Positions 9,033 to 17,298 of a DNA stretch of 64,000 nucleotides are shown piece after piece. The translations under genes and the position numbers were made by a program. A model generated the notes under the pieces. That model worked only from the letters and a program-made list of their open reading frames with translations, did no database searches and was not told where the DNA came from. The stretch covers positions 62,001 through 126,000 of the forward strand of contig CAVONV010000032.1 of assembly GCA_963697355.1 (NCBI GenBank), given 5' to 3'. Each line of letters opens with the position of its first letter. Position 1 is the stretch's first letter. This DNA comes from CAVONV01 sp963697355. Lineage in GTDB: Bacteria > Acidobacteriota > Vicinamibacteria > Marinacidobacterales > DATDRI01.

Positions 9033-9584
9033 ATGAGTGTGAGCGAAGCAGAAGCTCAGCAGGTCCTTGACGCTCGTGAAGGTGACAAAGAAGCCTTCTC
9101 TGAGCTCGCAAAACATCATTGGGCTCGTTTGGTACGGCTGGCCAGGTCCCTCGTCGGCGAGGCCGCCGCCGAGGACGCGGTCCAGGAGGGACTCATCATG
9201 GCCTGGAACAAATTGGATAGGTTGCGAGAGCCCCGCGCCTTCGGCCACTGGCTGTATAGGATCGTCTTACGGAATTGTCTCCATGAAGCTCGCAAGTCCA
9301 AGTCGTGGGTTTCCATTGAAACCCTTTCCGAACCCTCGAATGGGGTTGACAGTACACAATCCGAACTAGAGGTCGAACAGATCTTGCGCCGTCTTGCACC
9401 TCAACAAAGAGCCGTTATGCACCTTACCGTCGTCGAGGGAATGACAGACAGCGAAATAGCGAACATCTTGAATTTGCGACCCGCATCGGTCCGTTCGCAC
9501 CGTCGTCGGGCCAGGGAAAGTCTATCCAAATGGCTGCTAAAGGAAGAGAAGAAACGATGGATGAAAACAGTCGAGACCCACTGA
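9033..9584 (+). CDS. ECF-type RNA polymerase sigma factor
   Basis: A 183-residue sigma-70 family factor with region 2 (AAAEDAVQEGLIMAWNKLDR, FGHWLYRIVLRN) and region 4 (LAPQQRAVMHLTVVEGM, DSEIANILNLRPASVRSHRR). ATG 9033 (MSVSEAEAQQVL) is chosen; a GTG at 9003 would add ten residues that do not belong to the family. It lacks a Shine-Dalgarno, and an extended -10-like TGTTACAAC lies six bases before the ATG, so a leaderless message is possible. Its last 28 bases overlap the next gene, a membrane protein with the layout of an anti-sigma factor, and a TonB-domain protein follows. It probably responds to an envelope signal. Confidence 0.93.
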   Translation: MSVSEAEAQQVLDAREGDKEAFSELAKHHWARLVRLARSLVGEAAAEDAVQEGLIMAWNKLDRLREPRAFGHWLYRIVLRNCLHEARKSKSWVSIETLSEPSNGVDSTQSELEVEQILRRLAPQQRAVMHLTVVEGMTDSEIANILNLRPASVRSHRRRARESLSKWLLKEEKKRWMKTVETH

Positions 9585-9922
9585 AGGACTTCGAGAAGCG
9601 TTGGAGCCTTTGGGCACTGCGACCAACCCAGACCTCCCCTGACGAAGCCGCCCAGCGGCTTCTCGATCGCCTCCCGGATCGCATCGCAGAGCGTCGTCTC
9701 GCAACGTCGTGGAGAGTGCTCCTACCGGCTGCTGCTTTGGTGATTCTGACCATCGGCGCCGGGATTTTGTGGAGATCCTATCCACCGCCACCGACCGCGA
9801 GCAGGCCCTCACATTCGTCCATCGCCTTGGATGAAAGTACCGCCCTCATCTGGCTCGATCCAGAAACGCCTCTGTATTTGACACTGACCGAGCCGGAGGC
9901 CAAACGAGGAGAGAGACAATGA
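9557..9922 (+). CDS. Single-span membrane protein, probable anti-sigma factor
   Basis: Predicted 121 residues from ATG 9557 (MDENSRDPLKDFEKRW), which has AGGAAGAG upstream and overlaps the sigma gene by 28 bases. A cytoplasmic N-terminal part of about 55 residues precedes one transmembrane helix (VLLPAAALVILTIGAGILW) and a Pro-rich periplasmic segment. No zinc-binding ZAS motif is visible. Position, overlap and topology fit an ECF anti-sigma factor that holds the upstream sigma at the membrane; the role is inferred, not shown by a domain. Its stop overlaps the next start as ATGA (9919-9922), so the three genes are translationally coupled. Confidence 0.72.
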   Translation: MDENSRDPLKDFEKRWSLWALRPTQTSPDEAAQRLLDRLPDRIAERRLATSWRVLLPAAALVILTIGAGILWRSYPPPPTASRPSHSSIALDESTALIWLDPETPLYLTLTEPEAKRGERQ

Positions 9923-10737
9923 GAACCGCGTTTATCATCTTGGCTATCGCCGGTTCGTTGCGGGCGCAAGAGAGCTCCGAGCCCGTCGTCACAATGCTTA
10001 GTCTCATGGTAGGCACCCCCAATACCGCAGCCACTGAAGCCGCTGGAACCCTTTTGGTTTCGGGGACGGTCATCCCGGTTGAAGGAGAAGCGGTGGACAC
10101 GGAGAGCGAACTACGCCCCAAGGTGCCAATGGACATTGGAGGCAAGCTCAAAAAGGTACTGCGCCTCGAGTATGTGGCGCCCCGATACTCTCTCCTTCGA
10201 CCTCTCGAGCTCGAACAACGGGTTGAGCTCCACAGGCCCTCAGACGATACTTCCATTCGTATCTTTACCACCCTTCTCGGCTTCAACACCGAGCTTGCCA
10301 CCTACCGCATTGAGTTTTTCGATGGCCTGACGGTTCTCTCGGATTCCAATGTCAGTGTCAGGATGGGTAAACGGGCGGTCGTGGGCGCCCTCGACGGCGA
10401 AGCGGCCCCCTATCTTTTCCTCGTGCTCGAACCGAAGCTCATTGGCCCCATCCCTCTGCCGAAGGATACGAGCCATCCAAGACTCCTGGAATCAGTGATA
10501 CCCACGTACCCCAAGAGTGCCAAGGACGCGAAGGTCCAAGGGATCGTGATCGTCCAAGGTGTGATCCAAACCGACGGTACGGTAACCGACCTCACCATCG
10601 TGAGAAGCGATTCGCCGCTTCTCGAGAAGGCCGCTCTCGACGCCGTGGCCAAGAACCGCTACCAGCCGGCTCGAGACTCAGAGGGGAATCCTACTGCTGT
10701 CGAGTACACGACCACCCTCAATTTTCGCTTAAGATAG
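9919..10737 (+). CDS. Exported TonB C-terminal domain protein
   Basis: A 272-residue protein with a signal peptide (MRTAFIILAIAGSLRAQ). The last 90 residues form a TonB C-terminal domain: HPRLLESVIPTYPKSAKDAK, VQGIVIVQGVIQTDGTV, LEKAALDAVAKNRYQPA. The 160 residues before it are rich in beta structure and not recognised. Unlike true TonB it has a cleavable-looking signal and no Pro-rich spacer, so it may act as a periplasmic adaptor and not the energy transducer itself. Proteins with this arrangement are common in Acidobacteriota. ATGA coupling to the upstream gene places it in the sigma/anti-sigma cassette. Confidence 0.85.
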   Translation: MRTAFIILAIAGSLRAQESSEPVVTMLSLMVGTPNTAATEAAGTLLVSGTVIPVEGEAVDTESELRPKVPMDIGGKLKKVLRLEYVAPRYSLLRPLELEQRVELHRPSDDTSIRIFTTLLGFNTELATYRIEFFDGLTVLSDSNVSVRMGKRAVVGALDGEAAPYLFLVLEPKLIGPIPLPKDTSHPRLLESVIPTYPKSAKDAKVQGIVIVQGVIQTDGTVTDLTIVRSDSPLLEKAALDAVAKNRYQPARDSEGNPTAVEYTTTLNFRLR

Positions 10738-10896
10738 TAGGTGAACCTCGGCTATCCCTGCTTCGACAAAACCTTAGACCGTCATCGGCCGCATCTAAGC
10801 CGGTTGTCCCCTTTTCGTCCCTGGACTAGAATCGATGTGATGGAATTCGTGAAAAGGTCCGCGCATTCGAGAGTCAACGGCATTTGAGGTAAGACA

Positions 10897-11844
10897 ATGA
10901 AGTTCCCTCGGTTTTTGGTTGCCAGTTCTTCCCTCGTCACGTTGACTTGGGCGGTGTCCTTCCTTTCTGCGCTCCCACCGGAACCATTCCAATCCAAGCA
11001 ACCACCCCGTTTTGAAATCGACGTCAACGCCGTCGCCCTCGATGTCGTCGTGACGGACCAAGAGGGGAAGTTCGTCAAAAACTTGAAAGAAGACGATTTT
11101 GTGGTCCTCGAAGAGGGAGTCCCTCAACCGGTGACGTTCTTCACCGCCGAGCTCACACCGGTCACCGTATTGGTTCTTCTTGATAGCTCCTCGAGCGTTC
11201 GAGCCAATCTCAAGCCGATTCAAAAGGCCGCCAATCGATTCTTGGACAAACTGCAGAAGGAAGACCAGGCTCTCGTTGGTTTTTTTCACGACAACGTTAT
11301 CTTTGGGCCACGATTCACCAACGACATGGACGAGCACATCGCGATGATTCGGAATATGCGCCCCCACCGAAGCACTCATCTCTATGATGCCATTATTGAC
11401 GGGTTGAAAAAGCTTTCTGTGATTAGGGACCGCAAGACGCTTCTCCTGTTCACAGATGGCGATGACGAGGGTAGCAAAGCATCCATGGAGGCTGCGCTCG
11501 AAACGGCCCGACGGTCCGACGCATCGATTTACACGGTAGGATTCTTGGGCTGGAGTTTCGAGGGTGGAATGGACGTCAACCAAAACCTACTCACACAATT
11601 GTCGCGAGACACCGGCGGCCGCTCCTTTTTTCCGATGAGCGAAAAGGAAATCCGAAAGAGCTTCGACGCCATTCGCGATGAGCTGCACCGTCAATATCGA
11701 ATGGCTTACGTCCCGAACAAAAAGGGAGACGAGACGGTCTGGCGCAATCTGGAAATAAAGTTGACGAAGCGTAAGAACCTAATCGTCCGGACTCGTAAGG
11801 GGTATTACGAACGACCCGATAACACTCCCGGAGTTGAACAGTAA
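10897..11844 (+). CDS. VWFA-related exported protein of the acidobacterial type
   Basis: A 315-residue protein with an N-terminal signal sequence, a short lead domain (ALDVVVTDQEGKFVKNLKED, DFVVLEEGVPQPVTFF) and a von Willebrand A domain. The MIDAS motif is VLLDSSSSVRANL; later VWA elements are STHLYDAIIDGL and TLLLFTDGDDEGS. The lead segment plus VWA layout is that of the VWFA-related acidobacterial family (TIGR03436), found in large numbers in Acidobacteriota, and is the best taxonomic clue in the window. A metal-dependent protein-binding role in the periplasm is likely; no partner is evident. The M29-like gene starts 12 bases after its stop. Confidence 0.92.
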   Translation: MKFPRFLVASSSLVTLTWAVSFLSALPPEPFQSKQPPRFEIDVNAVALDVVVTDQEGKFVKNLKEDDFVVLEEGVPQPVTFFTAELTPVTVLVLLDSSSSVRANLKPIQKAANRFLDKLQKEDQALVGFFHDNVIFGPRFTNDMDEHIAMIRNMRPHRSTHLYDAIIDGLKKLSVIRDRKTLLLFTDGDDEGSKASMEAALETARRSDASIYTVGFLGWSFEGGMDVNQNLLTQLSRDTGGRSFFPMSEKEIRKSFDAIRDELHRQYRMAYVPNKKGDETVWRNLEIKLTKRKNLIVRTRKGYYERPDNTPGVEQ

Positions 11845-11856
11845 CAAGGAGAGATC

Positions 11857-12936
11857 ATGCCTTTTAATTTGGAAAAATTCTTCGAGGACATTTTCAAGCC
11901 GGACGAGGGTGAGGTAGTCACGGTGATGTACGACCTACCTCACGATAACGTTGCCGACAGTGAGGCTTGGCAAGAACGTCGCCAAATGGCAGAGGACTGG
12001 CGGAAAAGACTCGCTAGCTGGGCCGACAAATGGCACATCAGGGTCAACCCAACGGTCACCTACTTGGCGACGGGAAGCAACAACGCCGAGCTCCCCACGA
12101 CGTGCAAAATGGCCAACCAAGATGTATCGATGGAAGAGGTACTGAAAGGATCAACGATTCTCATTGCGATGCCGGAATTCTCGGCCACGGCGCCGCTCTA
12201 TCCGAAAGCCAAGAGCTCCGACCGGCTCCGTGTCGCTTCGATGCCCGGTGTGGCGAAGTTCATGGAAGAAAGCGGGTTGTCCGCCGATTACCACCAAATC
12301 GGGCGGATCTGCCAGAAACTCGAGAAGATATTCAACCGCGCCACCGCTGCTGAAGTTGAGTTTTCTACGGGACACAAGTGCTTCTTTGACCTACCCCTCG
12401 AGAACAAAGCGCTGGTCGATGATGGGATCCTCCATCCCGAACGTTCCGGAACGTCAGACGCGTTATCCAACTTGCCGGCCGGCGAAGTGTTTTGTGTACC
12501 CAACGAAAACGAGGACAGCAAGACGAACGGCGAGCTCCCACAGAAAATAGGTGGAGAAACCGTCGTCTATGTCGTCCAGAACAATCGGATCGTCGACGTC
12601 AGGGGAAATGGCGAGGAAGTCGAAAAACTACGCCAGAAGTTTTCCACTGATCGCGGTTGGCAGAATATTGCGGAGTTTGCTATCGGCGTCAATGACAAAG
12701 CCAAGGTCACGGGCATCGTTCTCGAAGACGAGAAGGCAGGTTTTCATTGGGCTTACGGCCGGAGCGACCACTTCGGCGGCCAATGCGGTGTGGCTCAGTT
12801 CAGCTCTCCCGAAAACGTCGTGCATCAAGACGTCGTCTACGCAAAAGACAGCCCTATTGTCTGTAAGCGGCTGGACTTCATTTTCGCCGACGACACGCGA
12901 CATACCCTCGTCGTAGACGGAGTGCTGCAACTATAG
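11857..12936 (+). CDS. M29-like metallo-aminopeptidase
   Basis: A 359-residue cytosolic protein, start supported by AAGGAGAGATC before ATG 11857. The C-terminal half resembles family M29 (AmpS/AmpT) aminopeptidases: IAEFAIGVNDKAKVTG, then LEDEKAGFHWAYG, DHFGG and VVHQDVVY, which supply the Glu, Glu, His and Asp candidates for a two-metal site. The N-terminal half holds the ATGSNNAELPTTCKM and PGVAKFM segments. Some M29 relatives are dioxygenases (NicX-like), so peptidase activity is the likelier but not the only reading. It probably forms a transcription unit with the VWA gene. Confidence 0.65.
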   Translation: MPFNLEKFFEDIFKPDEGEVVTVMYDLPHDNVADSEAWQERRQMAEDWRKRLASWADKWHIRVNPTVTYLATGSNNAELPTTCKMANQDVSMEEVLKGSTILIAMPEFSATAPLYPKAKSSDRLRVASMPGVAKFMEESGLSADYHQIGRICQKLEKIFNRATAAEVEFSTGHKCFFDLPLENKALVDDGILHPERSGTSDALSNLPAGEVFCVPNENEDSKTNGELPQKIGGETVVYVVQNNRIVDVRGNGEEVEKLRQKFSTDRGWQNIAEFAIGVNDKAKVTGIVLEDEKAGFHWAYGRSDHFGGQCGVAQFSSPENVVHQDVVYAKDSPIVCKRLDFIFADDTRHTLVVDGVLQL

Positions 12937-12950
12937 TGATGAGGCCAAGC

Positions 12951-13068
12951 AAGAAATCAAGAAATCGGGAAACCGAGAATTCCAGAATCTTCGTATTAAA
13001 TGAAACCGGATTCCGACATGGGATATCGCCCTTCTCGATTTCTTGAGTTCTGAAGTTCTTGAATTCTT
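12951..13068. repeat. Facing AAGAAATC-type repeat arms
   Basis: The left arm (12951-12985) reads AAGAAATCAAGAAATCGGG and continues; the right arm (13031-13068) reads in the reverse sense with CTCGATTTCTTGAGTTC and GTTCTTGAATTCTT. The arms can pair imperfectly. The right arm abuts the truncated 3' end of the M28 fragment. The same words recur at 18903-19020, 23147-23194 and 60880-60971. Confidence 0.8.
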
Positions 13069-13077
13069 ACCCTCCTA

Positions 13078-13434
13078 CTAGAAATCTCTATGTTCGCTTC
13101 CCGTGCGGATCTCTAGGACTGTTCCCTCATTCAAGTTCCAATAGGGAAAAGTGAATGTCTGGAGATAAGTCCCGTTGTCACCGGCCGGCTCGAGACCCCA
13201 CTCCTTCAGCTTGTTGGCGATGTACTCCTCGGCCATCACGCCGCCGGAATGGCCGCTCTTTCGCCCCAGCATGGAGTCTTCAGAAAGGTCTTCGATATAT
13301 CCCAAGGCCAAGTTGCCGTCGAACTCGACGCCTTTGTCGGCTGTCGAACCCAAAGCTGAAATAGACATCACGACCATCGACAGGCCAACAACCAGGCTTG
13401 CTGTTTTCACCCATTGGAACAACCCTTGCAACAC
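13078..13434 (-). pseudogene. N-terminal fragment of an M28-family peptidase
   Basis: A frame of 118 codons from GTG 13434, with AGGAGG six bases upstream. It encodes a signal or membrane segment and then FDGNLALGYIEDLSEDSMLG, KSGHSGGVMAEEYIANKL and EWGLEPAGDNGTYLQTFTF, the standard opening of exported M28 aminopeptidases. It ends after about 120 residues, before the PA and catalytic domains (about 350 more residues in the family). A repeat array (12951-13068) begins ten bases beyond the stop, so the 3' part was probably lost in a rearrangement at the repeat. The start lies one base beyond the phosphofructokinase stop. Confidence 0.78.
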
Positions 13435-13435
13435 A

Positions 13436-14539
13436 TCAATCCTCCTTGTCTCCAAAAGAAATGCCTAGATCTCTAGCTGTGATGATCGTATCGCAATCGA
13501 GCGGCACTGATTTCATCCGTTCTATTGCCGAGGTCATAGGAACGGCATGGACTTTCGGTGGGTCGAGGGCCACCATCACATCGAATCGTCCCTGCTCGAT
13601 CATTCTCACTGCGGCCGCACCGAAACGTAGCGCAATGAGTCGATCAAACGTCGTCGGCATTCCGCCGCGCTGCAAATGCCCCAAGACAACGGTTCGCGTC
13701 TCCTTGCCCGTGATATTGGCGATTTGCTCGGCGACCTGGTGGCCTATTCCGCCGAGGCGCACTTCACGGCCCATTTCTTTGGGCCCCGTCGTGACCATTT
13801 CGCCGTGCCGCGGTTTGGCTCCTTCGGCCACGACCACGATGCTGAACCTTCGGCCCCGTCTTTCGCGGTCCATGATCTTTTCGCAGACCAGACTCGTATC
13901 GAAGGGGATCTCCGGGATGAGGATCGCATCCGCCGTTGAAGACACGCCTGCGTTGAGAGCAATCCAACCGGCATAGCGTCCCATGACTTCCACGACGAAG
14001 ACCCTTTCGTGGGCCTCAGCCGTCGAATGAAGTCGATCCAAGGCATCGGTGGCGACGCCCACGGCGGTGTCGAATCCGAAGGTCACTACCGTGTTGGAGA
14101 GATCGTTGTCGATGGTCTTGGGCACCCCCACAACGGGTATCCCTTTCTCTCCCAGCCGATGAGCAATGCGGAGCGAGCCATCGCCGCCAATTGCAATGAG
14201 TGCGTCGAGGCCGAGCCGCTTGAAGTTCGCCACCACATCATCGGATCGATCGACGAGGTTGATCTCTCCGTTTGGGGCCCGCGTGGGATACTCGAAAGGG
14301 TGGCCTTTGTTCGTCGTCCCCAGGATGGTCCCACCCAAATGAGTGATCCCCCGAACGGCTTCGCGATCGAGCAAGCGGGTTTTGCTCGTATCGAGTAGAC
14401 CCTCGTATCCCTTGAGGATACCGAGCACTTCCCAGCCTCGGCGCAAGGAGGACAATACGATGGCGCGAATGACGGCATTGAGACCGGGCGCATCACCGCC
14501 ACCGGTATTGATGGCGATTCGTCGAATTTGCTTGGCCAA
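13436..14539 (-). CDS. pfkA: 6-phosphofructokinase
   Basis: A 367-residue phosphofructokinase starting at TTG 14539 with GGAGG upstream. It phosphorylates fructose 6-phosphate in glycolysis. Motifs: N-terminal phosphate loop AINTGGGDAPGLNAVIRA; IAIGGDGSLRIAHRL; VPKTIDNDLSNT with the catalytic Asp; VFVVEVMGRYAGWIAL; VVLGHLQRGGMPTTFDR. The position that separates donors (after GGD) is Gly, as in ATP-dependent enzymes, while the second position is Lys (PKTIDND), as in PPi enzymes and in the ATP-using group III. ATP is therefore the likelier donor. It lies 16 bases after the C69 dipeptidase gene and directly before the M28 fragment. Confidence 0.95.
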   Translation of the reverse strand: MAKQIRRIAINTGGGDAPGLNAVIRAIVLSSLRRGWEVLGILKGYEGLLDTSKTRLLDREAVRGITHLGGTILGTTNKGHPFEYPTRAPNGEINLVDRSDDVVANFKRLGLDALIAIGGDGSLRIAHRLGEKGIPVVGVPKTIDNDLSNTVVTFGFDTAVGVATDALDRLHSTAEAHERVFVVEVMGRYAGWIALNAGVSSTADAILIPEIPFDTSLVCEKIMDRERRGRRFSIVVVAEGAKPRHGEMVTTGPKEMGREVRLGGIGHQVAEQIANITGKETRTVVLGHLQRGGMPTTFDRLIALRFGAAAVRMIEQGRFDVMVALDPPKVHAVPMTSAIERMKSVPLDCDTIITARDLGISFGDKED

Positions 14540-14555
14540 GCTCCCCCTCCGTTTT

Positions 14556-16223
14556 CTAATAACTGTTGTTGGTATATTTGGTGATGAGCAGGCGACGGAG
14601 ATCCTTGTACATCTCCACGATCTTCTCCATGCGCTTCTGGGTCAGATCGGTCAGAAAAGTCTTAGCTTTCGCGGGGTCCTTCTCGTGAAGCTCCAGAGCT
14701 TGGTTCTCGATCTCTTCTTGTTCGTCAAAGAACCCACCCTCCATGGGATCCCGAACCGCCCAGAGATCCTTGACGGCCTCCTGCCACTTCAGATGAAGGA
14801 GATTATCTACGAAGTCCACCGCCCATCGGGCCGAGTCTTCGCTGAACTTCTGCGAATCGTAGGTCTTGTAGTAAGGATGGATCTTCTGGACGCCCGCATA
14901 AATCGGGACGTAGGTGCTCACATAGGGATTGTCGACATAGAACCAGTAAACGCCTCCGACGGGATTGGGCAGCCAACCTCGCAACTGCGCCACCATTCCA
15001 TAGCCGTGCCGAGCAATAGGACGATGGAAGGGAACACCAAGAAGCGACCTCATGTCACCTGTCAGAAACGGAGTCGTTAGAGGACTCTTGACGTAGCCAC
15101 CCTTGTCGTCGGGCACGAGCCACGCCGGATGAGCCGTCATGTCGTAGATCGTATTTTCGAATGTGGAGCGCTGCACTCGAATGATATCTCGAACCGACAG
15201 TTTCTTCTCCGGCTCAACGGAAAAGGGATAGAAGCCGGCACCCTCCATCGGCTGGGACGACATCGTATTGGGTCTCGAAGGCGCATCGAGACTCCGTTTG
15301 GGCCACTTCTTGAACGATGGAGCCACCGTGCTGTAGAAGAGCCAAAGACGGTTGAGGCTTCCCTCTGTGATCGGCGGAGCGTAAGCCTCTTGCCAAATGA
15401 AGGGCTTGCCGCTTTTGGGATCATACCAGCCCCGTTCGATAGCCACCTGCATGTAGTTCTTGGAGGCCTTGACGTCAGGGTCCTTTAGATCGATTTCCCG
15501 AATGCGAACATAGTTGGGCACGACGGTCGCGTGACCGTCAGGCAACCTGCGCGCCGCCCAGATAGCTCCGAGCTCTCCACTCGACGGGTCCCAATCGGGC
15601 CCCACGCTAAAGAGCTCCAAGATCCAGACTTCCTTGGTGTCGGCGATGCTGAGCGTCTCCGCATCACCACATGAGGGAAGAAATCCATATTCTTCGACCA
15701 ACGATGTGATGAGCTCCACCGCTTCGGATGCCGTCTTGCATCGCTGCAGAGCAAAGGCCTGAGCCTGCTCCACCGTCATAATCTGTTTACCCTCCTCCAC
15801 ATCGACATGGAGCTCCGGTCTTTGACTGCAAGTACTCTCCCCAATGGCCAGTTGATGCTCGTTCATTTGGGAATAGCCGGTTTGAAAGTAGGCATAAGTG
15901 TTTTCCACTTGCGGGATCTCTCCCAACACCCTTCCGTAGTTGCCCAACTCGCGCCCCGCATTCTTGTCGTTCGGGCCGAAATAGACCATGCCCCAGTAAA
16001 CGGGCGCTTTGGCGCCTTTCTCGTGTGTTTTGGCGGGAACCACGTGGACCCGGCATTCACTCGAGGAATCCGTCTGGGAAGTAATCACCGAGCCGTCGAC
16101 CGTGGCATTCTTGCCAACGCCGATGACAGTGCAATTCTCCGGTTCGCTTTGGCCAAGAGAACTCGCCGCAAAGAAAAGAAAAAAGTGTAGGTAGGATACG
16201 GTCGCCGTCCGAAGCAGTCTCAT
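14556..16223 (-). CDS. C69-family dipeptidase
   Basis: A 555-residue secreted peptidase of the C69 (PepD, U34) family. AAGGAGGAGC precedes ATG 16223. A signal peptide (MRLLRTATVSYLHFFLFFAA) is followed by CTVIGVGKNATVDGSVITSQ, where the Cys is the expected N-terminal nucleophile after processing. Family blocks EIPQVENTYAYFQTGYSQMN and NEHQLAIGEST are present, as are ETLSIADTKEVWILELF and GAIWAARRLPDGH. It hydrolyses dipeptides, here apparently outside the cytoplasm. It heads a minus-strand unit with phosphofructokinase and an M28 peptidase fragment. The C-terminal 60 residues are charged and helical. Confidence 0.93.
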   Translation of the reverse strand: MRLLRTATVSYLHFFLFFAASSLGQSEPENCTVIGVGKNATVDGSVITSQTDSSSECRVHVVPAKTHEKGAKAPVYWGMVYFGPNDKNAGRELGNYGRVLGEIPQVENTYAYFQTGYSQMNEHQLAIGESTCSQRPELHVDVEEGKQIMTVEQAQAFALQRCKTASEAVELITSLVEEYGFLPSCGDAETLSIADTKEVWILELFSVGPDWDPSSGELGAIWAARRLPDGHATVVPNYVRIREIDLKDPDVKASKNYMQVAIERGWYDPKSGKPFIWQEAYAPPITEGSLNRLWLFYSTVAPSFKKWPKRSLDAPSRPNTMSSQPMEGAGFYPFSVEPEKKLSVRDIIRVQRSTFENTIYDMTAHPAWLVPDDKGGYVKSPLTTPFLTGDMRSLLGVPFHRPIARHGYGMVAQLRGWLPNPVGGVYWFYVDNPYVSTYVPIYAGVQKIHPYYKTYDSQKFSEDSARWAVDFVDNLLHLKWQEAVKDLWAVRDPMEGGFFDEQEEIENQALELHEKDPAKAKTFLTDLTQKRMEKIVEMYKDLRRLLITKYTNNSY

Positions 16224-16390
16224 GCGCTCCTCCTTCAGGTGCGGATTGTACGACGTTCCGGGCAGCTATTCATCTCGCGAAGCGCTGAGAGCCCCGCAGG
16301 GAGGCAGAAGGATCATAGTGCCTACCAGCGAAATCAACATCAGGCCCAAAACGGCAGATTCCACCACGAAGTCATCAATACATATATAAT

Positions 16391-16421
16391 TTGACATCAT
16401 GATGTTTCACTAGTAACATCA
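16391..16421 (+). promoter_or_regulatory. vapBC promoter overlapped by an operator palindrome
   Basis: TTGACA (16391-16396) and TAACAT (16414-16419) are 17 bases apart. The inverted repeat TGATGTT (16400-16406) / AACATCA (16415-16421) covers the spacer and the -10, and CATCATGATG lies next to it. Transcription would start at about 16426, the vapB ATG. This is the usual place for autorepression by a VapB/VapC complex. Confidence 0.75.
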
Positions 16422-16425
16422 AATC

Positions 16426-16674
16426 ATGAGAACGACTATAAGCCTGGACGACGATGTTGCCGCCAGATTGAAATCGGAGATCAGACGCAGCGGCAGGTCC
16501 TTCAAAGACGTCGTGAATGAGTACCTGCGCCTTGGCTTCCACGCAAAGAAGAACCACCAGACAAAGAGGCCGTTTCGTATCAAAACCCGTGATTTGGGTG
16601 ACCTTCGTCCGGGCCTCAGTTTGAACAACATTGGCGAACTGTTGGAGCAGATCGAGGGGTCAACTCCAAGGTGA
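16426..16674 (+). CDS. vapB: VapB-type ribbon-helix-helix antitoxin
   Basis: An 82-residue antitoxin. The N-terminus RTTISLDDDVAARLKSEIRR followed by SFKDVVNEYLRLGF is a ribbon-helix-helix DNA-binding domain; the C-terminal half is the flexible part that blocks the toxin. There is no Shine-Dalgarno, and the promoter -10 ends six bases before the ATG, so the message is probably leaderless. The stop overlaps the toxin start as GTGA. It should bind the palindrome in its own promoter and neutralise the PIN-domain ribonuclease encoded next. Confidence 0.9.
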   Translation: MRTTISLDDDVAARLKSEIRRSGRSFKDVVNEYLRLGFHAKKNHQTKRPFRIKTRDLGDLRPGLSLNNIGELLEQIEGSTPR

Positions 16675-17102
16675 TTCTCGTCGACGCCAATATCCTCCTT
16701 TACGCTTACCATCCCCGTTCCGATCACCATGACAGCTGCCGCCGGTGGATCGAGCAAAAGTTCTCGGGACCATCTCCGGTGGGGCTACCTTGGCTCACGA
16801 TCTGGGCATTTCTTCGCATCAGCACAAACCCCCGGGCCTTCGAGAGGCCGCTCACTACGAAGGAGGCCGAAGCCATCGCCTCGTCATGGCTCGAAGTGCC
16901 CGCAGTTCGCGTCATCGGGCCCGGGGAACGCTACTGGGAGATCTTCAGCAACCTGCTTCTGGAAGCACAGGTCTCAGGTCCCCTCGTTACGGATGCGGCC
17001 ATAGCAGCGTTGGCGATTGAAAACGGCGCCAGCGTTTGTACGACCGATCGAGATTTCGTTCGTTTCCAAGAGGTGCAAATCATCGATCCCTCGAGAGCCT
17101 AG
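16671..17102 (+). CDS. vapC: VapC-type PIN-domain toxin ribonuclease
   Basis: A 143-residue PIN-domain endoribonuclease starting at GTG 16671, overlapping the antitoxin stop. Acidic active-site residues are visible: Asp in MILVDANILLYAY, Asp in PLVTDAAIAALAIENGA, and the TTDRDF motif. The usual central Glu position reads as IWAFLRISTNPR; related toxins of this subfamily also have a small residue there, so this does not by itself mean inactivity. It cleaves RNA (tRNA or rRNA in studied relatives) when not held by VapB. A stand-alone type II pair on the chromosome. Confidence 0.92.
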   Translation: MILVDANILLYAYHPRSDHHDSCRRWIEQKFSGPSPVGLPWLTIWAFLRISTNPRAFERPLTTKEAEAIASSWLEVPAVRVIGPGERYWEIFSNLLLEAQVSGPLVTDAAIAALAIENGASVCTTDRDFVRFQEVQIIDPSRA

Positions 17103-17298
17103 AAGGTCCAGATAAGGGATAAGTAGGATTAAGGTTAGCCCTGAAGCGAACACTAACAAAAGCCGTTCCACGAAAGACGCTTTACAGTTGCTCCAGGTTT
17201 GAGTGAATCGCGGACTCAGCTCCCATTTTCACCGCGATTGTCATGGCTTTTTGTTGTGTCACCAGAGTTGATTCCGCTAAGTTTTTGTCGCTTCAGGG

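Noticed and set aside
16671..17102. VapC judged inactive because the central Glu is missing
   Set aside because: Toxins of this subfamily commonly have a small residue at that place, and the other acidic residues are intact.
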